Part shown: one piece after another, positions 33,719-43,283 of the stretch
How positions within the stretch are numbered: the first letter of the stretch is position 1
Layout of the letters: each line of letters begins with the position of its first letter
Source of the DNA: Pyropia yezoensis
Taxonomy: Eukaryota > Rhodophyta > Bangiophyceae > Bangiales > Bangiaceae
Assembly: GCA_009829735.1 (NCBI GenBank)
Contig: CM020619.1
Coordinates: 3,974,590-4,038,589, forward strand
Direction: 5' to 3'
DNA: 64,000 nucleotides
Program-made: the position numbers and the translations under genes
Notes under the pieces: model-generated
Told to the model about the DNA's origin: nothing
The model's database searches: none
The model's input: only the letters and a program-made list of their open reading frames with translations

Positions 33719-34218
33719 NNNNNNNNNNNNNNNNNNNNNNNNNNNNNNNNNNNNNNNNNNNNNNNNNNNNNNNNNNNNNNNNNNNNNNNNNNNNNNNNNN
33801 NNNNNNNNNNNNNNNNNNNNNNNNNNNNNNNNNNNNNNNNNNNNNNNNNNNNNNNNNNNNNNNNNNNNNNNNNNNNNNNNNNNNNNNNNNNNNNNNNNNN
33901 NNNNNNNNNNNNNNNNNNNNNNNNNNNNNNNNNNNNNNNNNNNNNNNNNNNNNNNNNNNNNNNNNNNNNNNNNNNNNNNNNNNNNNNNNNNNNNNNNNNN
34001 NNNNNNNNNNNNNNNNNNNNNNNNNNNNNNNNNNNNNNNNNNNNNNNNNNNNNNNNNNNNNNNNNNNNNNNNNNNNNNNNNNNNNNNNNNNNNNNNNNNN
34101 NNNNNNNNNNNNNNNNNNNNNNNNNNNNNNNNNNNNNNNNNNNNNNNNNNNNNNNNNNNNNNNNNNNNNNNNNNNNNNNNNNNNNNNNNNNNNNNNNNNN
34201 NNNNNNNNNNNNNNNNNN
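33719..34218. other. Assembly gap of 500 N
   Basis: Exactly 500 N, a common placeholder for a gap of unknown size. It hides the 3' LTR of gypsy C and its junction with the KDZ-like gene. Confidence 0.99.
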
Positions 34219-35350
34219 AAAAAAAAGAAGAATAGCTGCGCGGCGTGGACATACACGACGCGACGAACACCACGTCGCTTGCGCTGCCGCCGACCTTGGC
34301 TAGGGAGTGCCAGATTCCACTTCCTTAACTGATCTTCCTTCTTGTTGAGAGAATCGGCGGATCTCAGTATCTTCTGGACAGCTCGTCTCATTGTGGCTGT
34401 CGGTAGCACACATAGCAGGTCCACGTTGATCGGAAAAGGGGCACTCGACGAGCTAGCCGGGCAATCCTCATATTCCGTCGGCGGCGGAACCCGATGGCCT
34501 ATCCGTCCAGGATGATGTACGCCGGCTTGTCCCCGCAGATTGAGCACTGGAAATCATCCGGGCAGGCCTGCAACGTGGCCACGAACAGACGACGAGAAGG
34601 TTCACGTACTGTCGGCATAATTTGAAAAAGCGCTTGGTGGCGGAGAAGTGAGACGTCACGGCAACGTACGTGGTTCGCGAATAAAATATGAACGACATGA
34701 TCTCGTCGCACACGCCTCGCGTGAACAGGACTGTCGCACCTTCCCGTCCTCCGCCGCATAAAGAACAAACCATCGTCACTCCCATCGTACTCGAGAGCGT
34801 GCTAGTTGGGGCAAGTCCAAGACGCAATCGTAACCTGCATAGCGTTGAGGCAAAGAAAAACCATCGGCAAACGCTGTGTGCAACACCGGTGTCAGACATG
34901 TGCGCGCGGGCCAACGACATACACACCGTGGCAGCCTTCCCAATCAATAGCAAATGCAAGCCAACATAGACTGCAAGCGTACCTGGATGGGCGCGGCTGT
35001 GGGGTGCTCCGTATACAGGATAGATCGCTCCTTCTTCAGGTTGGCGTCCTCCGGCTTCTTAGTGCGGCAGTGTGAGCAATGTGGCTCAAAAACCGCTCGC
35101 TTCGGGTCCTGAACCATGCCAAAACGAAGAAACGCGGCGAACTGTGGCGAGCTGGCCCCGCGAGCCACTGCACTCCCATCCGCACAGGCACTAGTCGCGC
35201 TCAACACATCGGCCGTTCGCATCCAGAGCTCCGTCAGCTTCTGCTCTTCCCTGCAGGGAATGAGGTTGCGCTTGATGCGGTCCTGACAGGCGCGTATGTC
35301 GGCGCCATCGCCCTCTGGGGACCGCGTACTGGCCAAATTCATTCGATGCC
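34219..35350 (-). pseudogene. KDZ-like gene, middle piece (Cys-cluster region)
   Basis: Minus-strand pieces read in order: DRIKRNLIPCREEQKLTELW (35350-35200), a CxxC pair PHCSHCRTKK near 35070, GVCDEIMSFIFYSRTTYVAV near 34700, CPDDFQCSICGDKPAYIILD near 34520, and MRRAVQKILRSADSLNKKED near 34370. The CxxC...P..ii.DG segment is the Cys cluster that precedes the KDZ core in HMGXB3-like transposases. Phase changes near 34980, 34600 and 34510, and a TAG right after ILDG, show decay. The right edge is the PIF target site TTA at 35351-35353; the left edge is the gap. Confidence 0.5.
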
Positions 35351-35353
35351 TTA

Positions 35354-35373
35354 GAGCACCTCTATCGGTGCGC
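35354..35373 (+). repeat. PIF/Harbinger left terminal inverted repeat
   Basis: GAGCACCTCTATCGGTGCGC, with target duplication TTA immediately left (35351-35353). Perfectly complementary to 51961-51980. Confidence 0.92.
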
Positions 35374-35876
35374 AAAAAACTACATGGAAAAACGCCATAT
35401 GTTTTACATATGCATCATGGCATGTCTACCGGTCAACTGCTCAGCACTTTTCCATCTTGACTGCAGTCCAATTCAAGTCTCTTTCCTGACGCGAGAAGTC
35501 GCTGATCTGGCCGCTGCCCTCCCCGCCCCTCGTTGTGCCCTGGTTCGGGCAACACCTCGGCACCACATGGCAGTTGAGGTCCGCCAACAGCCAATCCACG
35601 AGCGACCAGGTCTGCACCCCCCTCCCCTTCCCGCGTTTGTGGCCGTCCCGCTGTCGCGCACCGTGGCAGTCGGAACGGCGCGCCTGCCAACACGTCGCGC
35701 CTGCGGACGAGTGCCGCATAGGTTTTCTGGTCCTTGGGCCTATCCAGTGTGCCGCGCGTCACCACCTCTCTCCCTCCCCAGCAACCTCCCCGACCACCTA
35801 GCGACCTACCATCTCTTACCTCCGCGCGCCGGCAGAGTGGTTGCCGTTGTGACACTTCTCGCAGTCCACGACCGGG
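35374..35876. other. Left part of PIF element up to the gypsy B insertion
   Basis: No intact gene. The first 70 bases resemble the right end in inverted orientation. On the minus strand 35836-35880 could read CEKCHNGNH, but it is too short to call. The segment ends in ccggg, duplicated at 46680-46684. Confidence 0.5.
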
Positions 35877-36239
35877 TGTAGCAATATGGTTGTCCGTATT
35901 GTGACCCTAATATCAGGGGGGCTACTTCTAACCCTTAACTTTCAATTTGATAGTTCGTACTGGTCACGGTATCTATAAGTTACGTATGACCAGAGGGACT
36001 TGCATCTTGGGGTGGAGGGTAGTTAGTAGTGTCTCCGAGGGTTTATAACGAGGGGGCCGGTGGCGAATCCACCGCCGGCCAAGGTAGAACAACAAACCCC
36101 TCCCATTTGGGCTCCCATCTTGGTCCCGTGGCTTGCGCTCCAAGGACAGCAACCTTGGCCTCCCGGTGACGTTGGTGTCGATCCCCCTTGGTGAGTGTTC
36201 CCTGAGAGTGGACGTGCGACGGATCCCTATTGTGCTACA
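35877..36239 (+). repeat. Gypsy B 5' LTR
   Basis: 363 bp, TGTAGC to GCTACA. It should carry the promoter for the gag-pol transcript; no canonical TATA box is obvious to me. Confidence 0.95.
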
Positions 36240-36240
36240 T

Positions 36241-36257
36241 TGGTGGAGCAGCAGGGG
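36241..36257 (+). other. Gypsy B primer-binding site
   Basis: tggtggagcagcagggg, one base after the LTR end. Identical to the site in gypsy C, so the two lineages prime from the same tRNA type. Confidence 0.75.
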
Positions 36258-36463
36258 ACGGGTTTCCGTCACCCTTGTGGTGACGCCGTCTTCGGCCCTG
36301 GCACACGGATAGGGATCCGGTCCTTTTCTTGTACTCGTGGTGTTGCGACCTGATCGATTGTGTTGAGTTTTTACCTTTGACTGTGATCTACTGTACTCTC
36401 CCCAATCTACCCCCTCGCTCTCTTGTTCGTGGTGATTGATACGTCGGTTGACTGATTGTGACC

Positions 36464-38647
36464 ATGTCTACCCAAGAGACGGGGAACGTTCAAGATGACG
36501 GATCGGCGTCGACGCCGACCCCGGAGGTGACTACGGGAACCGGGATCGGGAACCCGATCGATAACATTGAGACGCCAATGCTTTCCGGTGCCGGATCGAC
36601 GTTTGGCACGGCTCGGACGGCAGGAGGCGGGGGCCCGCCTCAACTGTCGTCGACCGACCTCACTCCGCCGCCTCCTTCACCAGGGGATTCCCTGATGGCA
36701 TCATTGGCCCGCATCGAGGCCCGGTTTTCCGGGCTCGACGCCCGTCAAGATCGGACGGAGGACGCAATGGCAGTGTTGATGTCAACACGGCACACGACGG
36801 GACCCCGTCGTGTTCCTCCCACACCGGTACGGTTCGAACCGGCCGGACTACTTTCGGAGTCCACCAGGGTCAACCCCGGTGTTGCTACTCCTGGACAACC
36901 CCCGGACACAATGGGGTATGGGTCCGACTCGTCGGCAGAGTTGGAACGGAGTCACACGGAGCGATACGCTCGGAGCACCCGAAGCGGACTCCGCGGACAC
37001 GACCCGGCGGATACGTACGCCGGGGGAGAGTCGGTTATTGGGGGAGGAGGTACCCTCTCGCAGTACCCCCACGACGAAGGAGGCCAAGCAACTCGGGTTC
37101 CCGAGGTGCCGACGCCTGAAGTACCATCTTCAGTGGTGGAAGCTATGACCGCGCAGGTAACTGCGAGCCTACTGAAGCGGATGGAGTCCGATGAGTTCGC
37201 TCATCAACTGGCTAAGCGACTGGATATCCAGGACGCTGACACGGAGATTGTCAACGAGGTCTTCCGGTCGGTTCTTACTCCGGAACGTTATCGTTTGGAG
37301 GACCGCTCTACCACCGTATCGGAATCGATGCGTAATACGTCGCATCGGGCGATCCGCTCTATGCAGACCCTTATGAAGGGAGTCCCTATGTTCGGGGGGC
37401 CGAACGGACGCCCGTTGGCAGTCATCGGCTTCTTGACTAGCTTCAAGGCAGCCGCAGACAAGGCGCTCGTTAACGAGGGGCTGGCCCTGGAGATCCTCCC
37501 GTTCTTTGTTGATGAACGGGTGCGAGGCATTCTTCGCCAGGCATCCCCGATGCCGGGAATGAGGGTCGCGGCCACCCCCATGGATTACCGTGGGATATTG
37601 AAGGAGCTGCTGAGCAGCTACCTCAGTGAGGACAAGTGCGAGGACCACTATCGGGCCCTTCGCACTGCCACCGCCCAGTCCTGGGAGGATGAGGAGATGT
37701 TTGGACGCCGGATCCAAGAGCTCGACTACGAGCTGGGGAAGCTCCTCGGAGAAGGGGAGCTACGGGCCATCCTGTTCGCAGGAGTACCCAACTACGTGCG
37801 GATATCCGCACGGGGCGCCAACACGGCACGGACGAACTTCAGTCGACTGATGCATATGTGCAAGTCCCTAGGGGACGCCTACCGGGTTCTACACCCGGAG
37901 TGTGCCTTGGCCCCGAAGCCCAAGGGTGAGGGAGGCAAGCCCAGTCTTACCCCGGTACCGAGGCAAGAGAAGGTGGAACGTAAGGCCGCACCAGTACTGG
38001 TGGCGACCGAACATACCCCTATTGGTGAGGGTGACCCTCTAGTCGACCAACAGGGCCACCTGTTGCTACCGGCGACGCCGGTGATTGATGAACATGGTAC
38101 GGTAGCGTACATCGCCCCGGCTGGAACCCAGTTCCAGGTCAACGAAGGAACGGGACGGCGCGTCCCGTATGTGCGGACTACGGGGTACTCCCCGGTGACG
38201 GGTAACCCTCACCAACCCTTGCCAACATGGGCGGTGCGCACGGAGGCACCCCCGCAGATTGCGGGCCGACCCAACCGGTTGGGGGAGTCCATGTTCCGGT
38301 TGACCCAAGGACCCAAGGCCTACCAGGGAGCAGGCACTCGGGCGCCCGAGGGAGGCAACCGTAGCTACGGGGCTACCCCGATGCGAACCCAAGGGGGGGC
38401 CGGCACGTCCGGATGTATGTTGTGTGGGGATCCCCAGCACTGGGTGTCTTCCTGCCCACTCATCCCCGAGGAGTCTCGGCGGGCAGCGGCGCAACGCAAG
38501 GCATCCACCGGGGGGTATCCCGCCCGAGCACCCGGACCCGCACCGGGTAGGCAGCCAGCTCCAGGTGGAGTACTGGCCGTCGAGGGGGCACCTCCTCAGC
38601 CGGATGTCCCGGCGGACAGCACCCTACCAAGGGCGGGAAACGAGTAA
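36464..38647 (+). CDS. gag: Gypsy B gag polyprotein
   Basis: 727 aa from the first ATG (36464-36466, MSTQETGNVQDDG). Structural protein that should form cytoplasmic particles packaging the element RNA. The N-terminus is Ser/Thr/Pro/Gly-rich (to about 220). The middle is helical and capsid-like, with DEFAHQLAKRLDIQDADTEI and a PMFGGPNGRPLAVIGFLTSF segment. A CCHC zinc knuckle CMLCGDPQHWVSSC (CX2CX4HX4C) sits at about 651-664, followed by a Pro/Gly-rich tail. It stops with TAA at 38645-38647, eight bases before the pol ATG. The 220-base leader between primer-binding site and ATG holds no other ORF. It is intact and closely related to gypsy A gag. Confidence 0.9.
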   Translation: MSTQETGNVQDDGSASTPTPEVTTGTGIGNPIDNIETPMLSGAGSTFGTARTAGGGGPPQLSSTDLTPPPPSPGDSLMASLARIEARFSGLDARQDRTEDAMAVLMSTRHTTGPRRVPPTPVRFEPAGLLSESTRVNPGVATPGQPPDTMGYGSDSSAELERSHTERYARSTRSGLRGHDPADTYAGGESVIGGGGTLSQYPHDEGGQATRVPEVPTPEVPSSVVEAMTAQVTASLLKRMESDEFAHQLAKRLDIQDADTEIVNEVFRSVLTPERYRLEDRSTTVSESMRNTSHRAIRSMQTLMKGVPMFGGPNGRPLAVIGFLTSFKAAADKALVNEGLALEILPFFVDERVRGILRQASPMPGMRVAATPMDYRGILKELLSSYLSEDKCEDHYRALRTATAQSWEDEEMFGRRIQELDYELGKLLGEGELRAILFAGVPNYVRISARGANTARTNFSRLMHMCKSLGDAYRVLHPECALAPKPKGEGGKPSLTPVPRQEKVERKAAPVLVATEHTPIGEGDPLVDQQGHLLLPATPVIDEHGTVAYIAPAGTQFQVNEGTGRRVPYVRTTGYSPVTGNPHQPLPTWAVRTEAPPQIAGRPNRLGESMFRLTQGPKAYQGAGTRAPEGGNRSYGATPMRTQGGAGTSGCMLCGDPQHWVSSCPLIPEESRRAAAQRKASTGGYPARAPGPAPGRQPAPGGVLAVEGAPPQPDVPADSTLPRAGNE

Positions 38648-38655
38648 GAGGAAGG

Positions 38656-41600
38656 ATGACCGGGGGGCGCTGGGGTCACCCAAGCAAGCCACCCCGGAGT
38701 ACCGCGGGGAAAGCCCCACGGAGAGCGCGGTTGAGCCGACGCCGCATCAACCCCCGGGTACACCTTCCGGCCCCGACGACACGGCGTCAGGGGATTGATG
38801 ACCAACCCCCGAGGTTGGGAGGAGAGGACGGGAAGCCCCTTCACGTTGAACCAGACAAGGGCCCTGTTCAGGATGCCCGAGCTACACCGGATATCGGTGT
38901 AGGACATGTGTTGTTTACCTTGGAGAACTTCAAGGTATCAGCCACACTGGGGGTTGACCCCCAGTCGACACGATCGTACTACCCTGTACTGGACACAGGG
39001 GCTGGACCCAACCTTATCCGGAAGGATACCCTCCCGGACAAGTGGCTTCCACGAGTCAGAGTGACTCGGGGACCCACCATCAAGGACGCGAATGGTCGAC
39101 TCATTCGTACGACCGCAGCGATGTCGCTGCAGGTTACCATCGGGGATCTCACCACGGAAGTTGACTTCCTGGTATGTGAAACGCGATCGGTGCCCTGCAT
39201 ACTGGGGTGCACCTTCATCAACGTTCACGTTGATGCAATCCGGCCAGGCCGGAGGACCGTCGAGCTTCAAGAAGCCGACGGGACGAAGCGAGGACACACG
39301 GCTATCGTCAGGGACCTGACGCTACAAGGAAGCCACGTTAACGTGGCTGAGGTGTACGCAAGCGTCGAGCCGAAGACACTTCGGTTGGCCAAGCGAACTC
39401 GCTTTGAGCCGTTGTCAGAGACAGTCCTCCCGGTTAACTGCGACCTCGCAGGCATCTGCAGAGTCCAGTCCAACCTACGGACGTACAAGCGCCATGGGTT
39501 GACCATGGCCAACGGTCTCATAGACCTCCCAGCAGGAGGGTCGTCCCTCCTAGTGATGGCGAACTACCGCCGTAAGGCAGTCACCCTCCCGAAGGGAACT
39601 ATCCTCGGGATTGCCGAACTCTACGAAGGAGATATCCTTACCCCTGATAAGGAAGGTCAAGTGGAACCACTTGAAGTACTGGCGGTCGCCGAGACCACCG
39701 AGCGACAGCAACCCGATGACGGGAAGCCTAACCCATCGGCGGCTCCGGCGGACCTGCCGCCAAAGGACCAAGAGGCCTTGAAGGCACTGGCCGAGGCTGA
39801 CCTCGACCACCTTCCCCCTTCGGTAGCCGAAGGGGTACGACGGATGCTAAGAAAGCATGACGTTATGTGGACAGGCGGGGCCTTGGGGACCATTGGGGCA
39901 ACCCAACATCGTATAGACCTGGTACCAGGCGCACGACCCGCCCGCTCACAACCGCACCGAGCGGGACCTATGCAACGAGAGATCGTTGATGGAGAAGTGA
40001 AGAGGATGAGTGAAGCTAAGGTGATCCGACCTTCGATGTCGGAATGGGGTGCCCCAGTCGTTATTGTGCCGAAGAAGGATCAAACCCCTCGGTTTTGCAT
40101 CGATTATCGACGCCTCAACTTGGTTACCAAGAAGGACTCATACCCTTTACCAAGGATGGATGAATGCATCGACTCCCTGGGGGAGGCTACGGTGTTTACC
40201 ACCATCGACTGCAATGCCGGATACTGGCAGATCCCGGTGGCGGACGAGGATATCCCCAAGACGGCATTCGTCTGTCACAGTGGAGTGTACGAGTTCCTAA
40301 GGATGCCCTTCGGATTGTCCAACGCCCCCGCTACATTCCAGCGGGCTATCGACATCATACTGTCGGGGGTGAAGTGGCGTAACTGCCTAGTGTACCTCGA
40401 TGACGTCATCGTCTTCTCGCGTAACATGGATGACCATGTACAACATGTTGACGAGGTACTCACCCTCTTGAGGAACGCCGGGGTAACCCTGCGTCTGAAG
40501 AAGTGCGCCTTCTTCCAACAGACGGTCGAGTATCTGGGCCACCAGATAACCCCTGGTAAACTAGGGGTACTCGAAGCCAATACCCGGGCACTCCGGGATG
40601 CCCGGTTCCCTAACACCCAGACGCAGCTCAAGAGCTTCCTGGGAATGTGCAATGTAAATGTATACCGACGGTTCGTCAAGGACTTCGCTCGGATAGCTAA
40701 ACCGTTAACGGTTCTTACGAGCAGTACCCTACCCAAGGTACTCCAACCCCCTTCGCCTAGCGAAGAGGAGGCATTCGAGTCGCTGAAGCGAGCCCTACTA
40801 GCCCCACCCGTCCTTGCGTTACCGCATAGACGGGGTACCTTCGTCATCGATGTCGATGCGTGTGATACACAAGTGGGATGCACCCTGTTACAGGGAGAGA
40901 CGTTGATCGGTACCGATAACGTTATCCCGGACCTACGTCCGGTAGGGTACTTCAGCCGGACACTCAACCCGGCTGAGCGGAACTATAGTGCCACCGAGCG
41001 TGAATGCCTCGGAGTTATATGGGCAGTGCAACTGCTCCGTCCATACCTGGAGGGCTCCAGGTTCATCGTGAGGTCCGACCACGAACCCCTACGATGGCTC
41101 CTCAACCTTGGTGACAAGGATTCCGATAGCCATGGGAGGCTAGCCCGATGGAGGCTGAAGATGGCCGAGCACGACTACCGCACGGTGTATAAGGCTGGGT
41201 CAACCCACCACCTCGGAGACGCGTTGTCTCGACTCGACACCCCAAGCGGGGATACCCGCCCGGTGGACGAGGACATCCCGGTGGTACCGGTTTGCATGGT
41301 GGGTAATGCTACCCAGGGTATGGCTGACCATACCATGGCACACCTTGCGTGCCCATTGACCCTCGCGGACTTCCGCGAGGCACAGGCCAACGACGATGAC
41401 TGTAGACGTCATCGTGCTAACCTCCTGGCCGGTACGGCCGGCATCTTCTCCGAGAACGAAGACGGACTCATATTCCGGCGGGCACCCGCCGATGGACGAC
41501 ATCAAGTCGTGGTTCCCGTGTCCTTACGGCAAGCCGTCATGGAACGAGAACATGAGAACCCTACAGCCGGACACCCGGGGGGTTCACGTATGTTCGCAGC

Positions 41601-42828
41601 AATGCGAAGGTTCTTCTACTGGCCAGCAATGGCCGTCGACGTGGTCGACCACGTAAGGGGATGCCACCCCTGTGCGCGTAACCGCATGAGTCTACATAGG
41701 CAGGCGTCTGCCATGAAGCTATTCCCACCCGATGGGCCCAACGAGCAAGTCGCTATCGACATACTCGGGCCACTTCCGGTAACGGAAGAAGGGAACAGGT
41801 ACATCCTGGTCATGTCTGACCGATTCACCAAGCTGTCACGAGCGGCAGCCATCCCGAATGATACGGCATACACGATTATGAACGCAGTGGTTGACCACTG
41901 GATCAGTGCATACGGAGTCATGAAGCAACTCCTCTCCGATAACGGAGCAAACCTTACGTCGGCATTCTGCACTAAGGTCCTGGGCATGTTCGGTATCGAA
42001 CCACGTCGGGCATCCGACTACCACCCGCAGTCCAACGGGCAGGTGGAGCGGTTCAACCGCACCATCGTCAAGATGCTACAGTGCTACGTGGCAGAGCACA
42101 CGAACACTTGGGACAGGCTTCTGTCCGTACTCACCCTGGCATACAATGCCAGGCCACATCGGAGTACCAACATCGCCCCACTGGAATGGGTCATGCCACT
42201 AGGCGTCGGTAACCTGACTCTGCCGCCAGGCAGGTGCACTCGGTATGATACACCGAAGGGCCGACCCGCCGAACGCATCCACCTAGCTTGGTTGGCCAAG
42301 CTATCGTGGATGATTCCTAAGCTCAAGGGTGCCCTTGACAGAACACAACTTCGATACAAGAAGAACTTCGACGCCCGACTACGGGTGCGCAACGCAACCC
42401 TGGTAACAGGTGACTGGGTCTATATCAGACACCAGAAGTTCCGAGGGAACAAGCTTATGCAACCGGTCAAGGGACCGTACCAGATCCTCCACAGAGATGA
42501 CCACTCTGTTATCTTACACTCCGATACGGAGATCCAACGCATCAGTATGAATGATGTCACACCTGCTCCGAAGCCGGAACAGCCTCAGCCGGTACCGGCT
42601 GGGTTGCTACATGAAGCTCTTACAACCCACCGGTCGGATGACCCGGTGGGACCGGATTGGATTCCATACCAAGTAGAGAGCGTGGTCGGACACACCGACT
42701 CGGACATACCAGGACCCTGGTACGTCAAGGTTATGTGGGTCGGATACGACTCACCCACCTGGGAACAGGCGGCGAATATACCCCGCCAACTACTCATGCC
42801 TTACATGAGGCGACGACGCCTACTGTAA
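38656..42828 (+). CDS. pol: Gypsy B pol polyprotein with C-terminal chromodomain
   Basis: 1390 aa from the ATG at 38656, in the -1 frame relative to gag; the frame is open upstream, so -1 frameshifting is also possible. Domains in order: aspartic protease with DTGA at 113-116; reverse transcriptase with IDYRRLN and YLDD at 580-583; RNase H with a DVDACDTQVG Asp near 730, TERECLGV near 780 and SDHEPLRWL near 807; integrase HHCC zinc region about 960-1005 (EHENPTAGHPG...CHPCARN); and the integrase core with Asp near 1033 (IDILGPLP), Asp near 1094 (SDNGAN) and Glu near 1130 (QVERFNRT). The chromodomain is about 1336-1387 (YQVESVVGHTD...KVMWVGYDSPTWEQAANIP). Chromodomains steer integration to marked chromatin. 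All motifs are intact, suggesting an element that is or was recently active. Confidence 0.92.
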   Translation: MTGGRWGHPSKPPRSTAGKAPRRARLSRRRINPRVHLPAPTTRRQGIDDQPPRLGGEDGKPLHVEPDKGPVQDARATPDIGVGHVLFTLENFKVSATLGVDPQSTRSYYPVLDTGAGPNLIRKDTLPDKWLPRVRVTRGPTIKDANGRLIRTTAAMSLQVTIGDLTTEVDFLVCETRSVPCILGCTFINVHVDAIRPGRRTVELQEADGTKRGHTAIVRDLTLQGSHVNVAEVYASVEPKTLRLAKRTRFEPLSETVLPVNCDLAGICRVQSNLRTYKRHGLTMANGLIDLPAGGSSLLVMANYRRKAVTLPKGTILGIAELYEGDILTPDKEGQVEPLEVLAVAETTERQQPDDGKPNPSAAPADLPPKDQEALKALAEADLDHLPPSVAEGVRRMLRKHDVMWTGGALGTIGATQHRIDLVPGARPARSQPHRAGPMQREIVDGEVKRMSEAKVIRPSMSEWGAPVVIVPKKDQTPRFCIDYRRLNLVTKKDSYPLPRMDECIDSLGEATVFTTIDCNAGYWQIPVADEDIPKTAFVCHSGVYEFLRMPFGLSNAPATFQRAIDIILSGVKWRNCLVYLDDVIVFSRNMDDHVQHVDEVLTLLRNAGVTLRLKKCAFFQQTVEYLGHQITPGKLGVLEANTRALRDARFPNTQTQLKSFLGMCNVNVYRRFVKDFARIAKPLTVLTSSTLPKVLQPPSPSEEEAFESLKRALLAPPVLALPHRRGTFVIDVDACDTQVGCTLLQGETLIGTDNVIPDLRPVGYFSRTLNPAERNYSATERECLGVIWAVQLLRPYLEGSRFIVRSDHEPLRWLLNLGDKDSDSHGRLARWRLKMAEHDYRTVYKAGSTHHLGDALSRLDTPSGDTRPVDEDIPVVPVCMVGNATQGMADHTMAHLACPLTLADFREAQANDDDCRRHRANLLAGTAGIFSENEDGLIFRRAPADGRHQVVVPVSLRQAVMEREHENPTAGHPGGSRMFAAMRRFFYWPAMAVDVVDHVRGCHPCARNRMSLHRQASAMKLFPPDGPNEQVAIDILGPLPVTEEGNRYILVMSDRFTKLSRAAAIPNDTAYTIMNAVVDHWISAYGVMKQLLSDNGANLTSAFCTKVLGMFGIEPRRASDYHPQSNGQVERFNRTIVKMLQCYVAEHTNTWDRLLSVLTLAYNARPHRSTNIAPLEWVMPLGVGNLTLPPGRCTRYDTPKGRPAERIHLAWLAKLSWMIPKLKGALDRTQLRYKKNFDARLRVRNATLVTGDWVYIRHQKFRGNKLMQPVKGPYQILHRDDHSVILHSDTEIQRISMNDVTPAPKPEQPQPVPAGLLHEALTTHRSDDPVGPDWIPYQVESVVGHTDSDIPGPWYVKVMWVGYDSPTWEQAANIPRQLLMPYMRRRRLL

Positions 42829-43283
42829 CAACCCAACCGACACCGACTTCGGCTGTTGGGGGGTGAGGCTTATACCTACTAAGTAGGGTGTGACATGGTT
42901 ATGGCAGACTTAGGTTTCTAAGTCAAATCAGACTTAGGTTTCTAAGTCGAACCAAGCTTAGGTAACTAAGTAAAACCTGAACCTTAATAAGTTAACTTAA
43001 AGGTAAAGGCTAACCTCGATAATATCGAAGTAACTAGGGGGCTTACACGGGAGGATGACCTCCCAAAGCCAAGACACAAAGTGAGGGAGGATAACCTCCC
43101 CAAGCATGAACCAACCGGAAGAAGTTGGACGGGAGGCAAGGCACCACTGAGCCAGAAGGGGTACTCCCCAGGGCAGCAAACAGAGGCAAGCAATGCCCCC
43201 AGCGGGGGATGAGTTTATACTCACTACTACCCGGCTACCATAAGGGTTGCCGGGGCCCTCTCCCGCACAAACAATAGCACTCC
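42829..43283. other. Gypsy B spacer between convergent pol and antisense ORF
   Basis: 455 bases with no ORF of note. They contain the palindrome array, a ggtaaaggctaacc-type purine stretch, and gcccccagcgggggatgag near 43195, a second short inverted repeat (ccccagcgggg). It is colinear with gypsy A 18044-18593. Confidence 0.6.
42907..42971. promoter_or_regulatory. Array of three palindromes in the pol/antisense-ORF spacer (gypsy B)
   Basis: gacttaggtttctaagtc occurs at 42907-42924 and again at 42931-42948, each a perfect 7-bp stem with a 4-base loop. A related gcttaggtaactaagt follows at 42956-42971. They lie just after the pol stop and about 310 bases past the end of the antisense ORF, where two convergent transcripts would end. 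Gypsy A keeps two diverged versions. The function is inferred. Confidence 0.65.

Noticed and set aside
25872..34257. acacg on both sides of gypsy C (25872-25876 and 34253-34257) as a target duplication
   Set aside because: The sequence just before 34253 does not end in CA and does not match the end of the presumed 5' LTR, and a 5-base match over this distance is expected by chance.
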